Shown here: piece after piece, positions 1 to 9,448 of the stretch | Position numbering within the stretch: position 1 is the stretch's first letter | How the letters are laid out: each line of letters begins with the position of its first letter | Assembly: GCA_010405405.1 (NCBI GenBank) | Contig: MU004232.1 | Span: 2,375,481 to 2,439,480, forward strand | Direction: 5' to 3' | Source: Microthyrium microscopicum | Taxonomy: Eukaryota; Ascomycota; Dothideomycetes; Microthyriales; Microthyriaceae | Length of the DNA stretch: 64,000 bases | The notes under the pieces: model-generated | Databases searched by the model: none | The model's input: only the letters and a program-made list of their open reading frames with translations | What the model was told of the DNA's origin: nothing | Translations under genes and position numbers: made by a program

Positions 1-233
1 GCTTTGGATCGGTTTTTGCATTCGATAGACTGTTGCGTTATGGTTAGACTTTGTACAGCGCTACTGGGCGCTGGGTTACGTACCTTGGGGTCCATGCCTT
101 GGGTGCACATGAAGCCTTCTGCTTGACAGGCAGCGGCGCATGTCATGACAATTGGGTCCATGTTCATTTGTGGTGCTGGGGAAGCTGCGACGAGCGCGGC
201 GAAGGCGATGGTGAGGACGGCGAAGTATTGCAT
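1..233 (-). CDS. small secreted cysteine-rich protein, 3' end outside window
   Basis: The reading frame begins with ATG at 233 and opens with a clear signal peptide (MQYFAVLTIAFAALVAA, then SPAP). The mature part has cysteines at residues 32, 36 and 43. After Lys50 a strong donor (GTACGT, 83) and an acceptor (CAACAG, ending at 30) bracket a 54-nt intron containing a CTAAC branch site. Exon 2 starts in phase with SIECKNRSK, adding a fourth cysteine, and runs off the window. I do not recognise the family. The size, signal peptide and cysteine spacing suggest a secreted effector-like or cell-surface protein, but this is inference. The function is unknown. Confidence 0.6.
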   Translation of the reverse strand, partial: MQYFAVLTIAFAALVAASPAPQMNMDPIVMTCAAACQAEGFMCTQGMDPKVRNPAPSSAVQSLTITQQSIECKNRSK

Positions 234-1900
234 TTTGATGATGATTGGAAAATGGATTGTGGTGGTAGGAATTATGTTGAGTTTGGTATTGTTTGTGTTT
301 TGGGTATGATGTGAGTGGGTGTATGAGATATATGGTAATATGCAGTACGACAGCGACAGCTTATATACACTTCTGAAGATAGCGAGCTCAGTACCACGAT
401 CTGTTTGTCAGGGGATTACATCGATTCCTTGATACATCCCTTGACATCCCTTAGGTCCTGCTCGCCACCCTGAGGTAGTGGTTGAGTGTAGATTGATTGC
501 ATCTGTGATGAAAATAGCAGGGACAAGGATGGCTCGGTGACTTCAAGGGCTTGTGGCCACACAGCGAGGTAGTACTGGATTGTCTGCTTTTTTCTCTTCA
601 CTGAGATGGAAGGTTGTGAAAATTTGCAAGTGTGATGGAAGTCTCTGTTGACGGTGAGTAGAGAAGCGTAGGGAAGAAAGGGTATTGACATCTAAAGTTA
701 CTAGACTCAGTTCTTGAAGATGAGTTCAGCCTAATGAAAGTTGCAATAGGTCAACTCTAGGTCAATGTATTCTTATCGAATGTTGGTAAATTAGTCCTAT
801 TTTGAGGTCAAATTTGCCCTGGAGATATAGATTGGAGCTTGATATTGGATGTAATTATAGGCGACATGCTTCAGCCCCGGTTTAGCAACCTCAGAATTAG
901 GAACAAGGGAGTTCAAGAAAGCTCTGTTATGGATTCAAGCACAATTGGAGAGCGTTATCGTAATGGGACTCAACCTGGATTCCTGGGGATCTTCCGTCAA
1001 GCTAAATTTTCTCCTTTCACTATTTATATCCATATCTCTCGCCGCCCTTGAGAAGGACGGTTCCATACGGAAGCTCTCAGAGAATGTCCCCGTCGGGCTC
1101 AAAATAACCAAAAAGTCAATTCGTGTCATTACAGACTTTGCTCAGCCGTTGCAGCTCCATTAGGAAAGCAACAGGACTGCTGCTGTTCGATAGCTGTCAT
1201 ATTCAGGTAATTTTGCTTGGTACTGGGCTTATCTTCCTTCAGATGTACCTGTAAATAGCGGGCATCTTTACAGGAAATTGGTATCAGATATTCGAACACA
1301 GTCACAATGGCAAGTTCGCCAAATTCGACAAGCCCATTTTTGTCCAATTCTACTCTACCGCCTTTCACTGACGAGTCTTTGTATGTTAGCTTTCGAAATA
1401 CGCTCTTTTTTGGGTTCAGTGTCTTTCTGAAGGCTTTTGATACAGGCCAATCGGGCTACATGTCGGCTTAAAGTAACATGTACTGGTGTACGATGTGGGG
1501 TGGTGAAAGAGCAGAAATGCAAACAGAATGCTGCTGCCAACGCGCCGCTAAGGCGAGATAACTAAAAGGGCGACAACGGTATTGAGACGGCCAATAACAA
1601 ATGGCAGATCCTTCCGTCTTAGGACTGCATATGTACTCGAAATGCGGGTGTATCAATCGGACGTTGAGATGTCCTTTTTGCTCAGCCTGATGTTTGAGCT
1701 GCGTGAAAGCTCGCCCACTCCTGACTTTTCCACGACGGTTGTGATTCTGGTGCTGCTGGAGAGTGCTCCTTGGCTGCCAGATGTTTGTCAGGATTCCTTT
1801 TCTGACACAACTTACTCTCAAGCCCTATTATTTATCTTTTAAAACTGTTACAACTCTCTACAGCCTACAATCAGAACAATATTGCTTCACTCATTACAGG
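234..1900. other. intergenic region, no gene supported
   Basis: About 1.7 kb between a leftward and a rightward gene. Several short open frames on both strands overlap each other, lack signal peptides or recognisable motifs and have no convincing splice sites. A T/A-rich stretch just before 1901 is the likely promoter or 5' UTR of the next gene. Confidence 0.5.
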
Positions 1901-2973
1901 ATGCCAGGAGCCTCAAGAGGGCGATTACTACGCATCTTCTGCCAATTGCTCATCTTACCTCTTCTACTCGGAACATGTACTGCCGATGGCATCGCCGTCG
2001 ACTGGCATTATTATCCTTCAGCCTCTCAACCATGCCTAGAATCTGCTGTGCAAGTTGCCAATTGTGACGAAAGCGTCGTTCAAAGTCTCAATGCTTGTAT
2101 ATGTGCTAATGGAGGAAACTTTCTTGCCAACGCCTACAAGTGCATATATTCAAACGATCCTGGCGATATCCAAACTGTATACAACACTATGGTTAGCAAT
2201 TGTGCATATTCAAATACTCCCCTTCCATATACATTGAATCAGATTTTGGCTTTAGCTGGTTCTAATCTGGTTACGACGTCTGCACTGACGTTAACCATAC
2301 AAGCTGTAACTACCATAATGCTGTCTGGATCAGCGCAGACAACGATACTAGCCTCGTCAGCTCTACCACCTGAGGTCACGACCCTCACTTTGCACCTAGT
2401 AAACAGTGCGGGAACCTCTCTGAGTACAGCGACTTTCACACTTGCTTCGTTGGTCAATACTGCTTCTGCCTCAAACCCCACAACCTCAAGCTCAGCCACA
2501 TCAGCTTCGAAGCGTCAAATTCGAGTTCTTCAGCTTCTGCCTCTGCCAGCAGCGGTGACGGAAATCACGGTCTCTCAACTGGAGCTGTCGTCGGAATTGG
2601 TGTAGGCGTAGGACTCCCAATTGCCGCAGGTCTATTCGCCTTGTTCGGCGCCATGATATGGCGAGGAAGGAAAGAGGACAAGAGAGCATCAATGAACAGA
2701 ACATCAGGCGGATTATCGGCTATGGAGCACCAACAAAGATTACCTTCACAAGTGCACTACAAGCATGCAAGTGACCAGTTTACGAGTACACCGCACAACG
2801 CAGGGCAGAACATGCCTTATGGCTACTCAATGGAAGGAGGATATGGCGTGCCTTCGTCAGCTCATGGCACGGCTGAGGCTCCAGGAACGGAAGCACGTTC
2901 TCCGCAAGAGCTACCTGCGCAGCTCTATTCGGAAGAGCAAGGTGGAGGGGAGATACAGACCCATTTAGAATGA
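1901..2973 (+). CDS. secreted six-cysteine protein with Ser/Thr stalk and C-terminal membrane anchor
   Basis: ATG at 1901 opens a signal peptide with a long leucine-rich core (LLRIFCQLLILPLLLGTC). The ectodomain (about residues 28-105) carries six cysteines in a CFEM-like spacing, including the short motif NACICANGG. A Ser/Thr/Ala-rich stalk follows. The frame then changes near 2490-2515: downstream sequence in the other frame continues the Ser-rich stalk (SNSSSSASASASSGDG), a glycine-rich membrane helix (AVVGIGVGVGLPIAAGLFAL) and a basic cytosolic tail rich in Gly/Glu to a stop at 2973. A short intron (for example 2453-2490, 38 nt) would restore phase, and a one-base indel is the alternative. 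The layout resembles fungal wall-sensor or Axl2-like surface proteins. No precise function is claimed. Confidence 0.6.
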
Positions 2974-3033
2974 TTTAGCATGAGAATTTCTATACTGAGT
3001 TCATGAAGGGCATCAAAGACTGCCTGGCATCTG

Positions 3034-3987
3034 TTATATAGTCTGGTCCAGTGTCTCTGAGTTGGTGGGATTGAGCCGAGATTTCGAATAGCACAAGTTG
3101 AACAGCTCTGTGAAACCATCAGATTTGAGAATTTGTAGCAAGGTCTTGTCTCCATAGACGACATCGACATTGGCTCCAAACTCTAGCAACACTCGAGCAC
3201 CTTCAATATTGGCCGGGCTGTTACCCCTGCGTAAAGGTGGCTTGGTCGCAGCAATGATAAGTCCAGTCACATCTTCGCTTGTTGAAGCATTTACGTCCGC
3301 GCCATTCTGAAGTAGTATTCGTAAGCCATCTACACTTTCCTTGTATCTTGATGCCACGTGAAGTGGGCGTATCATCTGAGACTGCGAGTCAACAAATCCA
3401 TTTGGATTTGCACCAGCGTTGAGTAAAAGCTGGATAGACTCGACCTGATGTGCCCGATCTTCAGGCTCATAAGTAACTTCCTCTCCATACCAAAGGACCA
3501 GCTTCTTCTCTAGCACTCGCAAGAGTGCCCAGCCCAGATGTTTCTGGTCATAGCTTCTTGCTTGAAGCAGTACCTTGATAATGTCGTCTTTCCAACGACT
3601 AGCTGCGCGATGTAAAGCCTGGTCCATCTGTGACTCGCCCCAACTATTGGACCAAGAGAGCAGATCCTGGACCATCTCGCCATTGGAATAGCTACATGCG
3701 ACACCAAAGACGGTCATTTTATAGGACTCCGGTGATGATAAAACTTGGCCTGGATTGCGATCCCATAGAACTTTCATCATCCTTCGTCGACCCATTATTG
3801 CTGTGAGCATCAGAGCAGTGAAGCCACCTTGGCCGTCTGGCCCTGGAGCGTGTGATTCGGTGTCCGCGCCCTTCGACAATAGGTACTCGAAGGCTTTAAA
3901 CTTGTTTTTGCGAATGGCTGCATGGAGTGGTGTGCCCAATTCGTGATCATACTCTTCTAGATCACGTTGCTCCTCGTCAAGCAAAGC
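3034..3987 (-). CDS. ankyrin-repeat protein, 5' exons unresolved
   Basis: A 316-codon frame reads leftward to a stop at 3034. It contains at least five ankyrin-like units, for example GTPLHAAIRKNKFKAFEYLL, TALMLTAIMGRRRMMKVL, DQALHRAASRWKDDIIKVLL, RPLHVASRYK and GARVLLEFGANVDV. No ATG opens the frame. Upstream in the same frame lie MSYRIADLQKHFPVV (ATG near 4072), a TAA stop and then SAYVNDVSRL. A separate possible exon lies around 4207-4268 (reading AFRAFLRLCANHC) with a perfect GTAAGT donor at 4206, and it joins in phase to an acceptor at 3988 through a 219-nt intron. Ankyrin repeats bind protein partners; no enzymatic domain is visible. The gene may be spliced as above or may be damaged at its 5' end. 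Confidence 0.6.
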   Translation of the reverse strand, partial: ALLDEEQRDLEEYDHELGTPLHAAIRKNKFKAFEYLLSKGADTESHAPGPDGQGGFTALMLTAIMGRRRMMKVLWDRNPGQVLSSPESYKMTVFGVACSYSNGEMVQDLLSWSNSWGESQMDQALHRAASRWKDDIIKVLLQARSYDQKHLGWALLRVLEKKLVLWYGEEVTYEPEDRAHQVESIQLLLNAGANPNGFVDSQSQMIRPLHVASRYKESVDGLRILLQNGADVNASTSEDVTGLIIAATKPPLRRGNSPANIEGARVLLEFGANVDVVYGDKTLLQILKSDGFTELFNLCYSKSRLNPTNSETLDQTI

Positions 3988-4268
3988 TATAAGTCGAGAA
4001 ACGTCATTGACGTAGGCAGATTATACCACAGGGAAATGTTTTTGAAGATCTGCAATTCTGTATGACATGACTATTGAGGTTGATAGCTTGTGTCGAAGTG
4101 ATGAGTTAGATTTCGGAAATGCGTGGAATGCGACCGAGTGGGTAGATCAGAGTCCAGAACGAGAAGAGTTTGTTCATAGAATGACTATTGGTATATGAAA
4201 ACTTACTTTGACTCCGAGGATGTCCTTTGCAGTGGTTTGCACATAGTCTCAGGAAAGCTCGAAAGCCT

Positions 4269-4872
4269 GAGTAATATAATGAGAAGTTTAAGTGAGCATA
4301 GTTGTTCTGTATGTATCATGTGATATCATTGCCTAGAAGGATTCACATGATGAAAATGCCCCTCTAGTATTACAAGGAATCAATAGGATCAGTAGAATTC
4401 GTAGAACCATAGACAGCTTCAACGTGCCCTATGATAACAGCGTTCTGTTCGGTTGCCTTTTCCTTCTTTCTCTTCTTCCAAGCCTTGAGCAAGGTGACCT
4501 ACTCAGGCAATGCGCGAGTGGATATTCCCAGGGAAGATTCTGCGCATTCCTAGGAACATCGATCTTCCTCAACTGGCAAAGAGGTCATTGGCTACCCCGG
4601 CCAAAAAGACTTTTCCTGGTGAACAGATCGAGCGATAGATAGTCAAGGTCCATAGCCCATTAAGAGTGCAGATGCTATCTGTTGGTATCGTCAAGTCCTT
4701 GACTGAAATTACCATGCCGACCGTGTAGGTGAAGTATGAAACCAATGCTGGTAGTCACGAAATGGAAGCCATTGTCCCGTTCAAGGGCTTCCCGTTCCTA
4801 CATACACTTTAATAGCTCCAGGACCTGGCGGGTGTGGATCTGGTTTCCGTATTATTCGCGGTAATTCACCTA
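4269..4872. other. intergenic, no gene supported
   Basis: About 600 nt upstream of the ankyrin gene and downstream of the leftward secreted-protein gene. One short open frame around 4424-4642 begins with GTG, not ATG, and resembles nothing known. I see no structured element. Confidence 0.4.
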
Positions 4873-5184
4873 TTACCCAGTCAGACTCAAAGAAGATCCT
4901 TGATTATCCTTTGATGGCTTCGTCATACCACAAACAGCATCCAACCGATCTCCAACAACCTTCTGCCTAAGCTCAGATGTCCGATATATCAAGTCCATCT
5001 CGTACGTTCGATGAAGTTCGGCAACGTTACGACATAGGGAGTGTAGAGCGTCATGTACTCGTGGGTAATGGGAATTCGGATCGGTAAACACAGAGAGGGA
5101 GTCGGCGGCTATCCTGGGCGGTATAGGGAGCGCGGAAGCTAGCGGGATGATTAAAAATGCCCATCGTAGTAATGTGAGGGCCAT
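4873..5184 (-). CDS. small secreted protein, 103 aa
   Basis: The start at 5184 (inside a longer open frame) is chosen because it places a classical signal peptide at the N terminus (MALTLLRWAFLIIPLASA, then LPIPP). The mature protein of about 85 residues is mostly helical and charged (for example AELHRTYEMDLIYRTSELRQ) with two cysteines, one in HSLCRN and one in DAVCGM, that could form one disulfide. It has no introns. I recognise no family. It is divergent from the orphan gene at 5435 with a 250-nt gap. A secreted orphan of this size may be an effector-like protein, but there is no direct evidence. Confidence 0.5.
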   Translation of the reverse strand: MALTLLRWAFLIIPLASALPIPPRIAADSLSVFTDPNSHYPRVHDALHSLCRNVAELHRTYEMDLIYRTSELRQKVVGDRLDAVCGMTKPSKDNQGSSLSLTG

Positions 5185-5434
5185 TAGAGCTATTGCACAA
5201 AGTATGCAGTCGAATGGAGCATGTGGAGAGTTGAGCAGTGGTTGAAGGAGAGATTGAAGGGTACATGAAGCTTTGGTGTAGGTTAGGCAAAAGCCGAAGT
5301 CGCAAGATTTGGACGTGACGCCACGCGACTGCCATGTGCTAGCCAAGGGCCAACTTCAACTACTCCATACCAACCTCATCATTTCCATCCATACTTGATT
5401 TTTGCTCTGCTTATCTCCACCTTTTGCCTCGGAG

Positions 5435-5926
5435 ATGGCATCTTCGCGTTCTGTAACTATGGACCTACCCACGGAACAGATGTCAACAAGCTTCGTCGGC
5501 GTTTAGCTACACCATCACGCGCAAGAGCATGGGTAGATTTCTGGAGTATGAGATGTGAAACAAGAAAATATGCTAACATCCGTTCTCTTATGTGCCGCTA
5601 TCCGCGATATCTTACTGTTCTCAGGTTCAATGAAGCTCGCTGTATTTCAAAGAACGAGAAAGCGGTCGAAAACTCGGCAACTTCGCGTCTTGGAGACGCC
5701 GAATGATCTAGGGTTTCTTCGAGTCTACAAGCCCAAACTGTTGACTCCACAGCCTGGCCACAGAATTTTGTTGCGGGATTACCCATCCGTGATTCCTGGT
5801 TCTTTGTATCCAAGACGATTTGAAGGCACAAAAAAGCCCATTAGTCGTTTTGGATGTATGATACGGACACAACCAATGACCACAAGCAATCAACTACACG
5901 ACTTCTTCCAACTCTCGCTCCTCTGA
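5435..5926 (+). CDS. hypothetical basic protein, three exons
   Basis: A long open frame (5630-5926) reads as a natural basic protein (for example TPQPGHRILLRDYPSVIPGS and GSLYPRRFEGTKKPISRFG). Upstream, another frame (about 5491-5554, reading ATPSRARAWVDFWSMR) joins it in phase through a 70-nt intron 5555-5624 with a branch-like GCTAAC and a TCTCAG acceptor. The only nearby ATG (5435, MASSRS) connects by a very short intron 5453-5490 (38 nt, GTAACT donor), which is the weakest part of the model. The product would be about 125 residues. I do not recognise the family, and it could be lineage-specific. Transcript data would settle it. Confidence 0.35.
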
Positions 5927-6247
5927 TATGCATCATTGAAAATCCATCACATTGAGTTGTTGGATTCGCCATAGTGTTGAGTGTAGAGAGAGAGCTTGCC
6001 CCATTTACTGGAATACTAGGAACTCGTTGATGTGGGTTTTTATATTGAGGGTAAACCATGCTAGTTTTCATTTCCCTTGTTTATATTCACATTAGACATT
6101 CGCCTCCACAGGTACCATAAAGGCTCGCGTGCCCAAAATATCTACTCAAGACGCACGTTATATTTCCCGAACTATATCGCGCTCCATTACGAAAAGCTCT
6201 TTGTATCTTTCACTCTTATACTTAATTAGCATGTCAACGGTATCATA
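5927..6247. other. promoter region of TolB-like gene
   Basis: About 320 nt of AT-rich sequence with short TATA-like runs (for example TATATTTCC around 6160) before the ATG at 6248. No gene is visible here. Confidence 0.4.
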
Positions 6248-8176
6248 ATGCGGACTTGCATCATTTCTTTCTTAATTCTTCCCATTGGGAGCACCATTGC
6301 ACAGCTCTTCCAACAAGAGAACACAGTCGATGCTGCTTTGAATGCACATTCGGCAAGAGGGATACCTGCTCATGGCAAAAAGGGTGTCTTTCTTATGAAT
6401 CGAATCGCTCCATCAACATCAGATCTTTATGTGGCAAATGCAGATGGAAGCAACGAACGGAGACTGTTCAATCAATCAACATTCGATTTTCATGCATCTT
6501 TTTCTCCAGATGGAAAATGGATCACCTTCACAACTGAACGGAACGGAGACGGCAATGCGGATCTGTACCGCTGCCGTCCAGACGGCTCTGGAGTAGAGAA
6601 AGTGGTGGCGACTCCATCTGTGGAAGATGGTATTGCTCTCTCGCCAGATGGCACCAAGGCTACTTATATGTCTACTCAAGATGGCTTCAAGGCGAACGTC
6701 TGGGTTATGGATCTGAAAACAGGCGAACGTCGAAGCTTGACTAGCGCTAAAGGCATTGCTGGCAATGCTTCAATGCCGGATGGATATTTCCGACCAAGTT
6801 GGTCACCAGATGGCAAATGGATTGCACTTAGCTCGGATAGAAACACACCCTGGGCAGGCCACAGCAATGGAACGGGTTGGGAGCATGTCCAAGAGCTATC
6901 AGTCTATGTCATACGGCCTGATGGCACTGGATTTCGGAAGTTGGCTACCAAGCCAGGCTATTCCTTAGGGTCACCGCAATGGTCGCCAGACGGCAAGCGT
7001 GTCGCATACTACGAGATGACTACGGAAAGCACTTGGTCAGCACATTGGCCTGGTGGTCCGGCCAAAGTCACCTCTCAAATTATCTCCCTGGATTTCGCCA
7101 CGGGAAAGGATCGTGTTGAGCATACCTCTGGATCAGGGATGAAGATCGCTCCTCAGTGGATCTCACAACAGGACATTGCTTATCTGATCAAAGGCGGGCC
7201 GAACGAAGGGCTCAACTATACTGCCTCTGCTCCAGGCCGGACAGCATTCAAGCGTGCAATTCGATCACCATCATGGTCTTCAGATGGCAAGTTGGTGGTA
7301 TATGAGAAGGTCGGATTTAGCGCTCGTGCCATGGAAAAGCCACTCTGGAGTTGGGATGATGAATGGGACTATCGCTTCACCGATGTCTTCCCAGCGCTCT
7401 CGCGGGACGGGCAATTCGTTATGACACAAAAACAAATTGGCAATCCAGGAAATTCGTCAGTGGTAACACTGAACCCCGATGGGTCGAATAGCAAAGTTAT
7501 ATTCAACCCTAGAGCGGTGCTAGATGGACCAGGTGTACAAAGAGGCACTTCGGGGGCTTTTCAACCCGCATGGTCTCCCGATGGAAAGAAAATTGCTTGG
7601 GGTGTAGGTGCCTGGTTCCAAGCGCGAGAAAACAAGACGGCAAAGATCATGATGGCCAATTCGGATGGTACAAATGTCCAGTCACTCACTAATGGAAGCT
7701 CCAATGCCGGCTTTCCAAGTTTCTCTCCTGACGGTCGCTATCTCGTGTATCGAGTATGGGGTTCTGAACTGGGTCTTCGTGTCATGGACCTCAAGGATAA
7801 CACCGTCAAAGCCCTGAGCCACAAACCTGATAATCTGCCTGGATGGTCCCCAGATGGTGAATTGATATTGTTCACCTGCAGAACCAGTGTATACAACTTC
7901 GACATCTGCACCATGAGACCCGATGGATCGCAACGCAAGGCGCTCACCTCAAGTGGAGCGAACGATGCTCATGCTGTGTGGACACCAGATGGAGAGATAT
8001 TGTATTCAAGTGGCATGTACGGTTTCCGTGACGAAGCTTCAGGATATGACCAGACGTTCCAGCCATATGGACAGATCATGATTATGGAGTCTGATGGTTC
8101 AAATAAACGTATGCTCACCGATAGCATGTGGGAGGATTCGATGCCGCTCTATATACCCAACAAGTTCCTGGACTGA
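6248..8176 (+). CDS. secreted TolB-like (PD40) beta-propeller protein, 642 aa
   Basis: ATG at 6248 begins a signal peptide (MRTCIISFLILPIGSTIA). The rest is built from about ten PD40/WD40-like blades marked by the repeating motif [SA]-x-S-P-D-G-[KR]. Examples are FSPDGKWITF, LSPDGTKATY, WSPDGKWIAL, WSPDGKRVAY, WSSDGKLVVY, WSPDGKKIAW, FSPDGRYLVY and WSPDGELILF, ending with WTPDGEILYS. NADGS/NSDGT/MRPDGS turns link the blades. The gene has no introns. TolB-type propellers are best known from the bacterial periplasm, where they bind partner proteins or ligands, and secreted fungal copies exist but have no established role. No protease domain follows the propeller, so it is not a dipeptidyl-peptidase-type fusion. 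A binding or scaffold role outside the cell is inferred. Confidence 0.85.
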   Translation: MRTCIISFLILPIGSTIAQLFQQENTVDAALNAHSARGIPAHGKKGVFLMNRIAPSTSDLYVANADGSNERRLFNQSTFDFHASFSPDGKWITFTTERNGDGNADLYRCRPDGSGVEKVVATPSVEDGIALSPDGTKATYMSTQDGFKANVWVMDLKTGERRSLTSAKGIAGNASMPDGYFRPSWSPDGKWIALSSDRNTPWAGHSNGTGWEHVQELSVYVIRPDGTGFRKLATKPGYSLGSPQWSPDGKRVAYYEMTTESTWSAHWPGGPAKVTSQIISLDFATGKDRVEHTSGSGMKIAPQWISQQDIAYLIKGGPNEGLNYTASAPGRTAFKRAIRSPSWSSDGKLVVYEKVGFSARAMEKPLWSWDDEWDYRFTDVFPALSRDGQFVMTQKQIGNPGNSSVVTLNPDGSNSKVIFNPRAVLDGPGVQRGTSGAFQPAWSPDGKKIAWGVGAWFQARENKTAKIMMANSDGTNVQSLTNGSSNAGFPSFSPDGRYLVYRVWGSELGLRVMDLKDNTVKALSHKPDNLPGWSPDGELILFTCRTSVYNFDICTMRPDGSQRKALTSSGANDAHAVWTPDGEILYSSGMYGFRDEASGYDQTFQPYGQIMIMESDGSNKRMLTDSMWEDSMPLYIPNKFLD

Positions 8177-8499
8177 AATTGATTAGCGTATCAGCTGCAA
8201 TGAAGGTAAATTTACTGAATATACCCGTTAAATTAATATGGTATTCATTTCTTGGGCAGGACTCAATGGCTGGCAGGGAAACGGCTACCTGCTGTATATG
8301 TATACAAACATCGCAATATTTCTTTCACTAACAAAGCAGGTTCGCCCCATGTAGTCCAGGTTGAGATCCAATTCTTGTGAGCTCCTTTGGCCGCATGGGG
8401 CAAAAATAACAAAAATAACGGAGTAGAAAAAACGTTACCTGGTTACCCACCACACTTAATTGTGGATGACTAACGCAGAAGATTGCTCCTTCCCCCGGA

Positions 8500-8519
8500 A
8501 AAAGCCGTAAGAGGCTTTT
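8500..8519. repeat. short inverted repeat (hairpin 1)
   Basis: AAAAGCC and GGCTTTT flank a six-base loop, giving a perfect 7-bp stem. It lies three bases before a second, longer hairpin. Confidence 0.55.
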
Positions 8520-8522
8520 ATT

Positions 8523-8559
8523 ACACCCCTCGAGCTCCTTCCCAGTGAGCTCGGGGTGT
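8523..8559. repeat. inverted repeat (hairpin 2)
   Basis: ACACCCC plus GAGCTC on the left pairs with GAGCTCGGGGTGT on the right, a 13-bp stem broken only by a two-base bulge, with a nine-base loop. A T-run follows. The role is unknown; it could shape the 3' end of the upstream TolB-like transcript or be part of a small RNA. Confidence 0.6.
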
Positions 8560-8967
8560 ATTTTTTGTTACCCAAAGGCATCGTGTTCGACTTTGGTATG
8601 GGGCGCAATTATAGATAGACAAATACACACAATTAATCTTGTCATTTACAATAGCAATTGATTTCCTACATCAGCTTGACTTTCGGTTATAAACTCTAAA
8701 GAATAACGAGCTTCATTTTACAGATATAATGGAAAACAAGATTTGTGATTGAATAATAGGATTGAGGTGTCGTTTATGGCTCACATCGAGCGACCAACCG
8801 CTGCAGAGTGAAGTTAGAGGTACACAAACTCGGGCCGACCCGTCTAGACCCATCCCCACGGTACCATAACATTGTTCTGCTTTTTCCTCTGCACTTCCTC
8901 ACACATCCCCTGCACTTTTTCACACACCAAATCCAGAACAAGCCCAAAGTCCAGAAAGACCATCACA

Positions 8968-9387
8968 ATGCCCTCCCGTCCGAAAAGAACCGTCCTTGCC
9001 GACGCAACCGCCTCCGCCTCCCCACCTACAACTCTCGAACCCAACCATGTCCTCGCGCAAGTCGTCAAAGCCCAAGGAAACAGCCTCTTCACCGTTACAC
9101 TACCTGATGGCGAAATTCTCCTCGTCGAGCTGCCCTCCAAATTACGCAACACCTTCTGGATCAAGCGCCGCGGTTACGTCGTCATCGACACCCAAGAATT
9201 CGCCGAGCGCGATAACAAACTCGGTGGTCTAGTAGTCACCGTCGTAATGGACGAGAAACGTTGGCGCAGAATGGCATACTGGCCCAAGGAATTTGGCAAG
9301 ACAGTATACGAAGCGAGTGACAGCGATGAGGAAGAAGAGGAGAGCAATATGGGCAAGATGCCGCCATCATCAGATGACGAGGAGTGA
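8968..9387 (+). CDS. eIF1A-domain (EIF1AD-like) RNA-binding protein, 139 aa
   Basis: ATG at 8968 (CACAATG context) is preferred over an upstream in-frame start because the family motif begins shortly after it. Residues about 22-105 form an S1/eIF1A-type OB fold: HVLAQVVKAQGNSLFTV, then LPDGEILLVELPSKLRN, FWIKRRGYVVID and KRWRRMAYWPKEF. An acidic tail (SDSDEEEEES ... SSDDEE) ends the protein. This matches the EIF1AD family, single-domain eIF1A relatives reported in animals to act in late 40S ribosome biogenesis; extending that role to this protein is inference. It is intronless and lies tail-to-tail with ALG3, 61 nt apart. Confidence 0.85.
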   Translation: MPSRPKRTVLADATASASPPTTLEPNHVLAQVVKAQGNSLFTVTLPDGEILLVELPSKLRNTFWIKRRGYVVIDTQEFAERDNKLGGLVVTVVMDEKRWRRMAYWPKEFGKTVYEASDSDEEEEESNMGKMPPSSDDEE

Positions 9388-9448
9388 AGCATTTTTAAAC
9401 AGCAGATGTGGCTATATACACCGAGAAACGCCTAGCTATGAAAGGCAT

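Larger units (their letters stand above)
8177..8967. other. intergenic region containing two tandem hairpins
   Basis: About 790 nt between two rightward genes. It holds two adjacent inverted repeats (listed separately) and a CT-rich stretch (8860-8960) that probably is the 5' UTR of the following gene. No open frame is convincing. Confidence 0.5.

Noticed and set aside
839-1163. Overlapping short frames on both strands
   Set aside because: They overlap each other in three frames, lack motifs and look like chance open frames.
4424-4642. Hydrophobic frame resembling a signal peptide
   Set aside because: It starts with GTG, and no ATG or acceptor places the hydrophobic part at an N terminus.
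8523-8559. Bacterial-style intrinsic terminator
   Set aside because: The stem plus T-run looks like one, but the surrounding genes are nuclear, spliced fungal genes, so it is reported only as an inverted repeat.
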